DNA of 64,000 bases from NCBI GenBank assembly GCA_023138835.1, contig JAGLOP010000002.1, positions 62,001 to 126,000 on the forward strand, written 5' to 3'. Of the stretch, positions 53,121 to 62,283 are shown piece by piece. Below the pieces are notes generated by a model, which was given only the letters and a program-made list of their open reading frames with translations, had not been told where the DNA came from and searched no databases. Each line of letters starts with the position of its first letter. Position 1 is the first letter of the stretch. This DNA comes from Arcobacteraceae bacterium (lineage in GTDB: Bacteria; Campylobacterota; Campylobacteria; Campylobacterales; Arcobacteraceae). A program made the position numbers and the translations under genes.

Positions 53121-54113
53121 ATGGATAAAGAATTTATTGTAGATGAAAGTGTGAGGTTAGACCAGTTTTTAGTGATTAAATTAGATGAAACCAGAAATCA
53201 AGTTGATCAGCTGATTAAAAAAGGTTTTGTGACTGTTTCAAATAAAAAAAAGGCAAAGAGTGGTTTAAAGTTACAAGTTGGACAAAAAGTATTTGTAACT
53301 TTTCCCGAAGTTATAAAAGAAGCTCCTCTTGAAGTTGATTTTGATGTCGAAATTATTTATGAAGATGATTATATTTTAGTTATTAATAAACCTTCAGGGG
53401 TAATAGTTCATGGAGCTGCAAGTGTAAAAGAAGCTACATTGGTTGATTGGTTAAAATTAAAAGAGATATCTTTATCTACGATTAGCGGGGAAGAGCGGCA
53501 TGGTATTGTTCATAGGCTTGATAAGGGTACCAGCGGGCTTATGCTAATTGCTAAAACAAACGAAGCTCATGTTGCTTTATCTAAACAACTTGAAGATAAA
53601 ACTATGGGAAGATATTATTTAGCTTTGATCGATTTGCCATTAAAAGATAATATAATAGTTAATAAACCAATAGGTCGAAATCCTCATAATAGATTAAAGC
53701 AAGGTATTGTAGATCATGGTAAAAGTGCTAAAACATCATTTATTAAACTTTGTTTAAGTAATGATGGTGAAGCTGTGCGTAATTCTGCTGGCAGCAACAA
53801 ATATGAACTTATAGCTGCAAAGCTTTTTACAGGCAGAACTCATCAAATCAGAGTACATTTAGAATCATTAAACAGGCATATCTTAGGAGATGCCTTATAT
53901 GGTTTTCAAGGTAATTTAGATAGAATGCAAAGAGTTTATTTACATGCATATAATTTATATCTTAAACATCCAATAACAAAAGAAAATATAAATTTCTGCG
54001 TAAATTTACCGGAAGATATGCAAACATTTTGCAAAAATAATTTTAATATGGAAATAATAAATGAAAAAATTAATTCAAAATATATTATTGATAGCTTCAA
54101 TAATTTTAATTAG
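53121..54113 (+). CDS. RluA/RluD-family 23S rRNA pseudouridine synthase
   Basis: A 330-residue enzyme with an N-terminal S4 RNA-binding domain (about 6-75: VRLDQFLVIKLDETRNQVDQLI) and a catalytic domain (about 90-300) carrying HRLDKGTSGLM with the catalytic Asp near 137. FTGRTHQIRVHL lies near 237-248. It is closest in layout to RluD (U1911/1915/1917), though RluC-type specificity is not excluded. TATAAT at 53082-53087 precedes it. The last 53 nt overlap the lipoprotein gene in another frame, so its C-terminal tail is probably not conserved. Confidence 0.87.
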   Translation: MDKEFIVDESVRLDQFLVIKLDETRNQVDQLIKKGFVTVSNKKKAKSGLKLQVGQKVFVTFPEVIKEAPLEVDFDVEIIYEDDYILVINKPSGVIVHGAASVKEATLVDWLKLKEISLSTISGEERHGIVHRLDKGTSGLMLIAKTNEAHVALSKQLEDKTMGRYYLALIDLPLKDNIIVNKPIGRNPHNRLKQGIVDHGKSAKTSFIKLCLSNDGEAVRNSAGSNKYELIAAKLFTGRTHQIRVHLESLNRHILGDALYGFQGNLDRMQRVYLHAYNLYLKHPITKENINFCVNLPEDMQTFCKNNFNMEIINEKINSKYIIDSFNNFN

Positions 54114-55365
54114 TGGTTGTGAGACAAAAAATTTATCAATACCGACTGATAAACCAAGCATAGATGCAAATCTGCCGGTAATTGATACAGAAAAGATAAG
54201 AACTATTCCAGATATGACATCAATCGCTCTTGAATGGAAAACCATTGCCATACCTGAGGTAAAAGGATATTATATTTATCGATCTGATATTCAAGAAGAT
54301 GGTCAAAAATTAAAAAGAGTAGCAACAATCAGCAGTAAATATACCTCGCATTATTTAGATAAAGACCTTGAACCAAATACACAATATATGTATTCTATTT
54401 CTAGCAGAAGTTTAAATGATTATGAATCAATAGCAAGTAACTCTATAGTTGCTGTTACTAAAAAAAGATTTGATTCTGTTAGTTTTATATCTGCTGTTAA
54501 TGAACTGCCAAGACAAATTAAAATCTTATGGCGGCCACATTCAAATAAAAGAGTAGCAAAATACATTATTCAAAGAACAAATAATAAAACTTCCAAATGG
54601 AAAGATATTAAAACAATAAAATCAAGATTAGAAGTTGAATACATAGATACTAATTTAGGCGATAGTAAAGTATTTTCATATAGAATCATATCTGTAACTT
54701 TTGATGATATTGAATCAGTGCCGAGTCAAATTGTAAAAGCCAGAACTAAACCTTTACCTCCAAGAGTAACCAATATTCAAGCAACATTGGATAAACCAAA
54801 AAAGATTATTTTAACTTGGAATCCTATAGAAGATACTACTGATGTAGCATACTATTATATATACAGCAGCCGCAGCCAAGATGGATATTTTAGCAAGCTG
54901 ATAAAAGCAAGATCTGATAGCAACAGTTATGATGATTTAGTTCAAAAAAACGGGAAAATGAGGTTTTATAAAATCACCACAGTTGATAAAGATGATTTGG
55001 AAAGTTCACTGGAAACGCCGTCTGTAGTTGGTAAAACTTTAGATTCACCATCAAAACCTATAATATCTTTAGCACAAATTCAAGATGATCAAGTAATTTT
55101 AAACTGGAAAGCCGGAGATAATAGAACAGTGGCGTATAATATACATAAAACTATTAAAGAAAGTTTCTTTTCATCAAAAACAGTTGTTATTAATAATATT
55201 ACTGATTTACGATTTGAAGATAAAGATATCGTAAGAGGTGTAACTTATAAATACAGTATAGAAGGTATTGATGAGTATGGATTATTATCTGAACAAACTC
55301 CGCCCACTACTTTAACAATTCCAAAACTTGACGAAATAAAAAATGCCCCATCTTCTAGTAACTAA
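54061..55365 (+). CDS. Lipoprotein with four fibronectin type III repeats
   Basis: A 434-residue lipoprotein: signal peptide with lipobox ISGC, lipidated Cys at about 20. Four FN3-like repeats follow (about 40-135, 140-230, 232-325, 330-425), each with the ALEWKTI/ILTWNPI-type Trp strand and a Y-Y-S or Y-K-I-T strand pair. It is probably anchored in the outer or inner membrane and used for protein or wall binding. It overlaps rluD-like upstream by 53 nt and trmB downstream by 23 nt, an arrangement that I recall being kept in Helicobacter relatives. Function unknown. Confidence 0.8.
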   Translation: MKKLIQNILLIASIILISGCETKNLSIPTDKPSIDANLPVIDTEKIRTIPDMTSIALEWKTIAIPEVKGYYIYRSDIQEDGQKLKRVATISSKYTSHYLDKDLEPNTQYMYSISSRSLNDYESIASNSIVAVTKKRFDSVSFISAVNELPRQIKILWRPHSNKRVAKYIIQRTNNKTSKWKDIKTIKSRLEVEYIDTNLGDSKVFSYRIISVTFDDIESVPSQIVKARTKPLPPRVTNIQATLDKPKKIILTWNPIEDTTDVAYYYIYSSRSQDGYFSKLIKARSDSNSYDDLVQKNGKMRFYKITTVDKDDLESSLETPSVVGKTLDSPSKPIISLAQIQDDQVILNWKAGDNRTVAYNIHKTIKESFFSSKTVVINNITDLRFEDKDIVRGVTYKYSIEGIDEYGLLSEQTPPTTLTIPKLDEIKNAPSSSN

Positions 55366-56503
55366 GCATAATAATATAACCACCCCATCAACTTGTGATG
55401 ATGTGGTTTTTTCTTTTTTAGCCTCATCACAAAAAGAAAATAAGATTTTAGTAAAATGTGATAATCAACAGTTTTTCTTAACTACAAAAGAAAAAGACGG
55501 TAATATTTTGGTAAAAGTTGATAACAGCACTCGTGTCTCTCCTGTAAGTATTGTAAAAAAAGCTATCAATGCTTATGGAAAACTTTCCAAAGCTGATATT
55601 TTATTTTCAAATACTGATAATATCTCACGAAAAGTGGAGCCTAAAAAAGAATTTTTAAAAGATATTTCATATTTTATAAATGATTTTAAAACAACTAAAG
55701 AGATATTTATTGAGGTTGGTTTTGGGAGTGGAAGACATCTGATTCATCAAGCTTTACAAAATCCAGACAAAATAATCATTGGTTTAGAAATACACACACC
55801 TTCAATTGAACAGATGCTGAAACAAGTAAATATTCAAGGTGTAATCAATATCTTAGCAGTCAACTATGATGCAAGATTGTTTTTAGAATTTATGAAATCA
55901 AACAGTATAAGTAGAGTTTTTGTACATTTTCCGGTACCTTGGGACAAAAAACCGCATAGAAGAGTGATGAGTCCTGAATTTATAAAAGAATCTTTAAGAG
56001 CTTTAAAACCAAACGGAACATTGGAGTTAAGAACAGATAGTCCAAACTACTTTGAGTATGCCAAGGAATTATTAGAGAATTTCAAAGAGTTCCCATCTCA
56101 AATTATTAAAAATCAAGATTTAGAAGTGACAAGCAAATATGAAACAAGATGGAAGAAACAGGGTAAAGATATTTGGGATGTAACTATTACTTCTACAATA
56201 AATGATGATGAATTAGTTATTGAAGATGATTTTACATTTGATAAAAAAGTTGATACTCTTGCATTGAATTTAGATAAAAAACCAATCGTTAAAGATGACT
56301 TTTTAGTTCATTTTGAGAATATTCTAACTATAAATGAATGTGATATTTTAATACAACTTACTATGGGAAGTTTTAATAAACCTGTTAGTAAATTTATAAT
56401 AGTTGAAAATGGTAAAGCTTCATATTTTCAAGGTAACCCAATACCGACAAGTGCAAATTTAAAAGCACACAGTTTAATAAAAAATTTAATAGGTGAGAAA
56501 TAA
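55343..56503 (+). CDS. trmB: tRNA (guanine46-N7)-methyltransferase with long N-terminal extension
   Basis: A 386-residue enzyme. The SAM-binding IEVGFGSGRHLIHQA lies near 129-143, IGLEIHTPSIEQML near 152-165, and the tRNA-facing motif reads VHFPVPWDKKPHRRVM near 199-214 where most bacteria have FPDPWPKKRH. The LELRTDSPNYFEYA motif is near 239-252. About 115 N-terminal and 100 C-terminal residues lie outside the usual 220-residue TrmB core; such extensions are typical in this phylum. It makes m7G46 in the variable loop of tRNA. The next gene starts directly after its stop, and it too is a tRNA-modification candidate. Confidence 0.88.
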   Translation: MPHLLVTKHNNITTPSTCDDVVFSFLASSQKENKILVKCDNQQFFLTTKEKDGNILVKVDNSTRVSPVSIVKKAINAYGKLSKADILFSNTDNISRKVEPKKEFLKDISYFINDFKTTKEIFIEVGFGSGRHLIHQALQNPDKIIIGLEIHTPSIEQMLKQVNIQGVINILAVNYDARLFLEFMKSNSISRVFVHFPVPWDKKPHRRVMSPEFIKESLRALKPNGTLELRTDSPNYFEYAKELLENFKEFPSQIIKNQDLEVTSKYETRWKKQGKDIWDVTITSTINDDELVIEDDFTFDKKVDTLALNLDKKPIVKDDFLVHFENILTINECDILIQLTMGSFNKPVSKFIIVENGKASYFQGNPIPTSANLKAHSLIKNLIGEK

Positions 56504-57487
56504 ATGAGAGCATTGGCATTATTTAGTGGTGGATTAGATTCAGTTTTGGCTATGAAGCTAATTGTTGATCAAGGTATTGAAGTTGTTGCTGTAAATATTA
56601 ATACAGGTTTTGGCAGTACAAATGACAGAAGAGACCATATGCAAAGTATGTGTGACCAAATAGGGGTAAAATTAGAAATTTTAGACTTAAGAGAAGAGTT
56701 TCTTGATGAAGTTTTGTTTGATCCTAAATACGGTTATGGTAAAAATTTTAACCCTTGCATTGATTGTCATGGTTTTATGTTTAGATATACAGGAAAACTT
56801 CTTAAAAAATATGATGCTTCATTTATGATAAGTGGAGAAGTTGTAGGGCAACGACCTATGAGTCAAAGAAAAGATGCAATGGTTCAAGTACAAAAATTAA
56901 GTGATGATTGCGATGAACTAATAGTTAGACCACTTTGTGCAAAACTATTGCCGCCAAGTAAACCTGAGCTTGAAGGTTGGATTGACAGAGAAAAGTTACT
57001 TGATATAAACGGTCGTACAAGAACAAGACAATTAGAATTAGCCAAAGAGATTGGATTGGAAGATTTTGAAGCACCGGCAGGGGGATGCTTATTAACAGAA
57101 ATTCAATTTTCGCAACGAATAAGAGATTTTGTAGAGCATGATAAGATGAAAGTTGATGATATAGATACTCTTAAAGCTGGACGGCATTTAAGGCTACCTG
57201 ACGGTGCAAAGCTCATTATTGGTAGAAATCAAGCTGATAATGAAAAATTAGTAAATACGCATAGTGATAAATATTTAAGAGCCAGAACAGTAGGGGCAAG
57301 TGGTCCTTTTTGTTTATTTACAAAAGATGCAAGCAATGAGGATAAAAAATTAGCTGCAAATATTATAGTAACCTATGGAAAAACTGAAGCCCAAAAAAGT
57401 TATAAAGTTAACTTTACTGAGTTTATTTTAGATGGTATTAAATTTGATACAAAAGATGAATTACAGAAGTATTTTGTGTTAGGATAA
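56504..57487 (+). CDS. PP-loop thiouridylase-like protein (MnmA/ThiI-like) with NFACT-R-like C-terminus
   Basis: A 327-residue ATP-pyrophosphatase family protein: ALFSGGLDSVLAMKL at the N-terminus, a central CIDCHGFMF near 86-94, DFEAPAGGCLLTE near 185-197 with a second cysteine, and a C-terminal region with AGRHLRLPDGAKLIIGRNQADNEKL. The two cysteines recall the catalytic pair of 2-thiouridylase MnmA, but the PRC-barrel of MnmA is missing. The C-terminal part resembles the predicted RNA-binding NFACT-R domain, which has been proposed to define a separate tRNA 4-thiouridylation route with TusA-like carriers. It begins right after trmB with no gap. The sulfur donor is not encoded here. Confidence 0.7.
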   Translation: MRALALFSGGLDSVLAMKLIVDQGIEVVAVNINTGFGSTNDRRDHMQSMCDQIGVKLEILDLREEFLDEVLFDPKYGYGKNFNPCIDCHGFMFRYTGKLLKKYDASFMISGEVVGQRPMSQRKDAMVQVQKLSDDCDELIVRPLCAKLLPPSKPELEGWIDREKLLDINGRTRTRQLELAKEIGLEDFEAPAGGCLLTEIQFSQRIRDFVEHDKMKVDDIDTLKAGRHLRLPDGAKLIIGRNQADNEKLVNTHSDKYLRARTVGASGPFCLFTKDASNEDKKLAANIIVTYGKTEAQKSYKVNFTEFILDGIKFDTKDELQKYFVLG

Positions 57488-57600
57488 GTATAAATTATCA
57501 TTAGTTTAGAAATATAGTCAAAAAATAGTGAAATTAAAGAGATTATTAAAGAAAAATAGGTTATAAATCCATAAATATTTAAAATTTAGGAATTAAAGAG

Positions 57601-57852
57601 ATGTCATTAATAATAACAGATGAATGTATAGCTTGTGATGCATGTAGAGACGAATGTCCAAATACAGCAATTGAAGAGGGTGATCCAGTATATATAATTG
57701 AGTCTGATCGTTGTACGGAATGTGTTGGAAGTTTTGATGAACCTCAGTGTATTGAAGTTTGTCCGGTTGATTGTATTATAATTGATTCTGACAATCAAGA
57801 AACAATACAAGAGTTAAAATTCAAATTCGACCAACTAGAAGAGGAAGAGTAG
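57601..57852 (+). CDS. 2[4Fe-4S] ferredoxin (YfhL/Alvin type)
   Basis: An 83-residue ferredoxin. The first cluster motif is CIACDACRDECP (C-x2-C-x2-C-x3-C). The second is CTECVGSFDEPQCIEVCP, with eight residues between the second and third Cys, the loop of Alvin-type ferredoxins, followed by an acidic C-terminal helix. Such proteins are low-potential carriers. It is separated from the thiouridylase-like gene by 113 nt in which no clear feature was seen apart from an AGGAATTAAAGAG ribosome site. ppx follows after 9 nt. The physiological partner is unknown. Confidence 0.9.
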   Translation: MSLIITDECIACDACRDECPNTAIEEGDPVYIIESDRCTECVGSFDEPQCIEVCPVDCIIIDSDNQETIQELKFKFDQLEEEE

Positions 57853-57861
57853 GCTTAAGTT

Positions 57862-59319
57862 ATGGCAAAAATTACAACCATCATAGATATTGGGTCAAAC
57901 TCAATGAGAATGGTTGTTTTAAAAAAAACCAGCCGATTTGCTTTTCATCTAATAAATGAAACAAAATCAAAGGTAAAAATATCTGAAGGTTGCTATGAAA
58001 ATAATGGCAATCTTCAACCTGAGCCATTAAACAGAGCATTTAATGCTTTAATATCTTTTATTCAAATCGCAAAGAATCTAAAATCCGGAAAAATTTTATG
58101 TGTAGCTACATCAGCCCTTAGAGATGCACCAAATGGAAATACCTTTGTAAAAAAAGTCTCATGTGAATTAGGTCTGAATATTAAAATTATTGATGGTCAA
58201 AAAGAGGCATATTATGGTGGTGTTGCTGCATTAAATCTTTTAGACTGTGATAATTTTGCCACAATTGATATTGGCGGCGGTAGTACTGAATTTGCATTTA
58301 TAAATGATAGAAACATTACAGATACTGTTTCTTTAAATATAGGAACTATAAGATTAAAAGAATTATATTTTAATAAAAATGATTTAGACGGCGCAAAAGA
58401 CTATATTTTATCGCAACTAAAAAATATAGAACATAAACCGCTAAAGTTAGTAGGTATGGGTGGAACAGCTAGAGCTTTAAGCAGAGCGATCATTAATAAA
58501 GAACAATATTGTTTTGATATGCTGCATGGATTTAAGTATAATACTAAAAATAATTATAAACTTTTTAATAATATTATTACTGCTAACAGTAATAAAAAAT
58601 TAAAAGATATTGGTATTAGAAAAGATAGGTATGACACTATAAAAGAGGGTACTTTTATCTTTAAAACTATTTTAGAATTTTTTCAAATAAAAGAAGTGAT
58701 TACTAGTGGTGTAGGGGTAAGAGAAGGTATCTACCTTACTGATTTGCTCCGAAGCTCAAATCATAAATTTCCTGTGAATTTTAATATTAGTATTAGAAGT
58801 CTGCTTGATAGATTTGTTGATGATGATAAACTTCCTGCATATTTAGGAAATAATGCAAAAAAAATATTTGATGTATTAAAACCACTTCATACTCTTGACG
58901 ATAAATATAAATCAATTTTAGTTATCGCTTCAAAATTACAGCCAATGGGTATATCACTTAACTTTTATAAAAACAGTGAGCATTCATTTAATTTCATTTT
59001 AAATGGATTAAGCTATGGTTTTACTCATGAAAGACGCCTTCTTATAGCTCATATAATTAAATTTTCAAAGAAATCTTTACCAAAACAAAGTGAAATAAAA
59101 GAATATAAACAATTACTTCCGGACTTTAATGTAATACAATGGCTTAGTTTTATGATTAGTTTAAATATATGCTTAAATAGTGACTTCTCAAGAACTAAGT
59201 TTGAATATAAATTAGGTGAAGATACTTTAGAGATAGAATGTGATAAAGATATTTATATCACACAAAAAGCTTTAGAAAAAATTGAGACACCGGTAAATTT
59301 AAATTTAGAATTAATTTAA
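57862..59319 (+). CDS. ppx: Exopolyphosphatase / pppGpp phosphohydrolase (Ppx/GppA)
   Basis: A 485-residue ASKHA-fold hydrolase. Motifs: TIIDIGSNSMRMVVLK near 5-20, ATSALRDAPNG near 83-93, FATIDIGGGSTEFAFI near 132-147, LNIGTIRLKELYF near 155-167, and VGMGGTARALSRA near 194-206. The C-terminal part (about 300-485) is the helical HD-like domain of longer family members. It degrades polyphosphate or converts pppGpp to ppGpp; sequence alone does not decide. It lies 9 nt after the ferredoxin and 2 nt before waaC. Confidence 0.87.
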   Translation: MAKITTIIDIGSNSMRMVVLKKTSRFAFHLINETKSKVKISEGCYENNGNLQPEPLNRAFNALISFIQIAKNLKSGKILCVATSALRDAPNGNTFVKKVSCELGLNIKIIDGQKEAYYGGVAALNLLDCDNFATIDIGGGSTEFAFINDRNITDTVSLNIGTIRLKELYFNKNDLDGAKDYILSQLKNIEHKPLKLVGMGGTARALSRAIINKEQYCFDMLHGFKYNTKNNYKLFNNIITANSNKKLKDIGIRKDRYDTIKEGTFIFKTILEFFQIKEVITSGVGVREGIYLTDLLRSSNHKFPVNFNISIRSLLDRFVDDDKLPAYLGNNAKKIFDVLKPLHTLDDKYKSILVIASKLQPMGISLNFYKNSEHSFNFILNGLSYGFTHERRLLIAHIIKFSKKSLPKQSEIKEYKQLLPDFNVIQWLSFMISLNICLNSDFSRTKFEYKLGEDTLEIECDKDIYITQKALEKIETPVNLNLELI

Positions 59320-59321
59320 AT

Positions 59322-60320
59322 ATGAAAATATGTATAATAAAACTATCTGCTATGGGTGACATTATCCATTCTCTGGTTACTTTACAATTTATAAAAAAAC
59401 AACTTCCTAATTGCCAAATTGATTGGATAGTTGAAAAAAGTTTTAAAGATATCTTAGAAAATAATCCTCATATTGATAATATATTGCCGGTTAATTTAAA
59501 AACAATTAAAACAAAAAAAAGTGAAATATTTAATCAAATAAAACTTTTGAATACTTATGCTAAAAATAATTATGATGTAGTTATAGATGCACAAGGACTT
59601 ATTAAATCAGCAATTGTTAGTAAAATTGTCGGGGGAAGAGTTTTGGGAAGTCAAATAGTTGGATTTGATAAAGATTCTATTCGTGAAAAAATTGCCAGTT
59701 GGTTTTATGATGAAACTGTAAATATTGGATATGAAAAAAATGTAATCAACAGAAGTATAAAAGTAATTTGCGATCCCTTGGGTATTAAAGTAAGCAAAGA
59801 GGATATTTTAAATAAAGAGCCATTCTTATTTTCAAATATTAATAAAAACAAAGTGGATAGCAACTATATTATTTTTGTAGTTGGTGCTTCAAAAACAAAC
59901 AAAATATATCCTAAAGAGAAATTTTTAGAAATAGCACAAAATTTAAATCATATTAATATTCAAGTTATTTGGGCAAATGAAGATGAAAAAAGTGTGGCTG
60001 ATTATTTAAAAGATAATTGCAACAATATAACTGTATGTGAAAAAATGAATTTAGATAATTTAAAATTAAAGATTAAAAATTCATCCTTGGTAATAGGCGG
60101 TGATACTGGACCTACACATATGGCATGGGCTTTAAATGTACCGTCAATTACAATATTTGGTAATACTCCCCAAAATAGAAATACCTATATTACTGATATA
60201 AATCTAGTTGTAAAATCTAATAGTAAAGTAGATGCGTTAAACTTAGATAAAAAAGATTTCTCAATTAAAGATATCAACTCAAATGAAATTGTAACTCTTG
60301 CAAAGAATTTATTAAAATGA
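59322..60320 (+). CDS. waaC: LPS heptosyltransferase I
   Basis: A 332-residue GT9 enzyme adding the first L-glycero-D-manno-heptose to Kdo. It starts KICIIKLSAMGDIIHSLVTL, the WaaC N-terminus with the catalytic Asp (D12 or D13). YDVVIDAQGLIKSAIVSKIV follows near 83-102, and the nucleotide-sugar site is GGDTGPTHMAWALNVPSITIFG near 257-278. Length is normal. It opens the LPS core operon; the acyltransferase gene overlaps its stop by 4 nt. Cytoplasmic face of the inner membrane. Confidence 0.9.
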   Translation: MKICIIKLSAMGDIIHSLVTLQFIKKQLPNCQIDWIVEKSFKDILENNPHIDNILPVNLKTIKTKKSEIFNQIKLLNTYAKNNYDVVIDAQGLIKSAIVSKIVGGRVLGSQIVGFDKDSIREKIASWFYDETVNIGYEKNVINRSIKVICDPLGIKVSKEDILNKEPFLFSNINKNKVDSNYIIFVVGASKTNKIYPKEKFLEIAQNLNHINIQVIWANEDEKSVADYLKDNCNNITVCEKMNLDNLKLKIKNSSLVIGGDTGPTHMAWALNVPSITIFGNTPQNRNTYITDINLVVKSNSKVDALNLDKKDFSIKDINSNEIVTLAKNLLK

Positions 60321-61207
60321 TAGACTTTTTAGTATATATAGCTTATAAGATTTTTGAATTTAAGGTAAAAGTATTACCAAAAAGCTTAATGAAATATGGT
60401 TTAATTACATTTGCAAAGTTAATTTATATTTTAGATACAAAACACAAAAAAATAGCAATGGTAAATCTAAATTTAGCTTATGAGAATACTAAAACTTTAG
60501 AAGAAAAAAAAGAAATCATCAAACAATCTTATCAAAATCTGGTATTTAATCTATATGAATTTGTAGAAAACCAATATTTAACTTTAGAACAATTAGAAGA
60601 AAAAATTAAAGTTGAAAATGAATATATAATAAAAGATGCTATTAAATCGGAAAGAAAGATTATATTAATATCAGCACACTATGGCAACTGGGAAGTGATA
60701 GGCAGCTATAACAGTATGAAATATAAGCCTATGACAAATGTAGGGAGACCTATGAGTAATGAGTATCTAAATGATGATTTAAGAAAATCAAGAAATTTAC
60801 ATAAATCAGAGATGTTAGATAAGCATGAAGCTGCAAAAGGGCTTATAAAGGCTTTAAAAGCTGACAGAATGATAGGACTTGTAGTTGATCAAAATACATC
60901 TGACAATATGGGGCTACTTATTGATTTTTTTGGTAAGAAAGCCAGACAGACTGATTCTCCTGCAAAATTGGCATTAAAATTCAATGCTTTGATAATTCCT
61001 GTATTTGTAATTAAAAATGATTTTAGAGATTATACAATTAAATACTGTGAACCAATAGATATAAACAAAATTGAAGATGATGATAAAATTTTAAAATGTA
61101 CTCAATTACAAGCTGATGCAATAGAGGAGCAAATTAAAAATAAACCTGAAGATTGGTTCTGGCAACATCAACGGTGGAAAAATCAGTATGAAGAATTATA
61201 TAAATGA
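60317..61207 (+). CDS. lpxL: Lipid A late acyltransferase (LpxL/HtrB-like)
   Basis: A 296-residue inner-membrane acyltransferase with an N-terminal hydrophobic segment (about 3-35). The HX4(D/E) catalytic motif is SAHYGNWEVIG (His near 118). VGRPMSNEYLNDDL near 136-149 and VVDQNTSDNMGLLIDFFGKKARQTDSPAKLALKF near 191-224 match late acyltransferases. It ends with WFWQHQRWK. It adds a secondary acyl chain to Kdo-lipid A. It sits between waaC and a second GT9 gene with 4-nt overlaps on each side, so lipid A acylation and core assembly are co-expressed. LpxL and LpxM cannot be told apart here. Confidence 0.85.
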   Translation: MIDFLVYIAYKIFEFKVKVLPKSLMKYGLITFAKLIYILDTKHKKIAMVNLNLAYENTKTLEEKKEIIKQSYQNLVFNLYEFVENQYLTLEQLEEKIKVENEYIIKDAIKSERKIILISAHYGNWEVIGSYNSMKYKPMTNVGRPMSNEYLNDDLRKSRNLHKSEMLDKHEAAKGLIKALKADRMIGLVVDQNTSDNMGLLIDFFGKKARQTDSPAKLALKFNALIIPVFVIKNDFRDYTIKYCEPIDINKIEDDDKILKCTQLQADAIEEQIKNKPEDWFWQHQRWKNQYEELYK

Positions 61208-62283
61208 AAAAGCAAATCAATAAAATACTTATCATAGTACAAAGATCAAATGGAGATGTGTTTCTTAGCTCTCCTTTGATCAATGCCTTATACAAGCATT
61301 ACAATCATCCTCAAATAGATTTACTTGTAAATGATGATACTTTGGCAATTGCAAAGACTTTAAACCATATTAGCAATATACATCTATTTTCATATAAAAA
61401 GAAAAAAGAGAATAGATTAGGGCAAGAGAAAGATATAATAAAAGCTATTTATAAGAAGTATGATTTAAGTATAAACTTAACAGCAAGTGACAGAAGTGTG
61501 ATGTATGCTATTTTAGCTTCAAGTTTTTCTATAAGTGCTGTTGAAAAGAAAAGTAAAAAATCTTGGTGGAAGAATCTATTTTTAACTAAAAGTTATCCTT
61601 TTGATGTCAGCTTACCAATTGTAAAAAACAATACAGCAAGTTTAGAACTTTTAGGAATTAAAAATAAGACAATAGAAATTAGATCAAGTTATTCTCAAGT
61701 TGCTAAAGAAAATATTTTAAAAAAATTGAAACAATTAAATATTAATGAATTTATAATTTTTCACCCATCAGCTCAATATGAGTATAAAATATATCCAAAA
61801 ACTTTGCGAAATAAATTGTTAGAACTTTTAAATACATTAAATATTCCGATTATAATCACCGGAGCAAAAGGTAAACTTGATTTATCAATAAAAAGTGAAT
61901 TGCCGTCATTAACTAATATTCATGATTTTATTGGTACTACATCTTTAGATGAGTTATTTGCTTTAAGTGATTTAAGTGAGGCTTATATTGGTATGGATAC
62001 GCTTAATATGCATATAGCTGCATCTTTTAATAAAAAAATATTTGCGATATTTGGACCAACTATTTTAGATACATGGTCACCTTGGTGTAATGAGTTACAA
62101 ACGAATACCTCTATAAATACTCAAAAGCAAACTTATGGTAATATAACTATATTTCAAGCAAATATGCCTTGCGTAGCTTGTGGATTGGCTGGATGCGATG
62201 ATAAGCACGGAAGAAGTGATTGTTTATATGAGATATCACCTGAAATGATTTTTGAAGAGGTTAAAAATTGTATAATAAAATAA
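61204..62283 (+). CDS. GT9 heptosyltransferase-like enzyme (WaaF/WaaQ type) with C-terminal Cys cluster
   Basis: A 359-residue GT9 protein: KILIIVQRSNGDVFLSSPLI at the N-terminus (catalytic Asp near 18), FIIFHPSAQYEYKIYPK near 184-200, and the donor site AYIGMDTLNMHIAASFNKKIFAIFGPT near 260-286. The C-terminal ANMPCVACGLAGCDDKHGRSDC contains four cysteines, a conserved-looking cluster seen in some core heptosyltransferases and possibly a metal or disulfide site. It probably adds a second or third core heptose. It overlaps neighbours by 4 and 16 nt. Confidence 0.83.
   Translation: MKKQINKILIIVQRSNGDVFLSSPLINALYKHYNHPQIDLLVNDDTLAIAKTLNHISNIHLFSYKKKKENRLGQEKDIIKAIYKKYDLSINLTASDRSVMYAILASSFSISAVEKKSKKSWWKNLFLTKSYPFDVSLPIVKNNTASLELLGIKNKTIEIRSSYSQVAKENILKKLKQLNINEFIIFHPSAQYEYKIYPKTLRNKLLELLNTLNIPIIITGAKGKLDLSIKSELPSLTNIHDFIGTTSLDELFALSDLSEAYIGMDTLNMHIAASFNKKIFAIFGPTILDTWSPWCNELQTNTSINTQKQTYGNITIFQANMPCVACGLAGCDDKHGRSDCLYEISPEMIFEEVKNCIIK

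Noticed and set aside
57488-57600. 112-nt gap before the ferredoxin checked for tRNA or riboswitch
   Set aside because: No cloverleaf, long hairpin or recognised aptamer pattern; only a ribosome site near the end.
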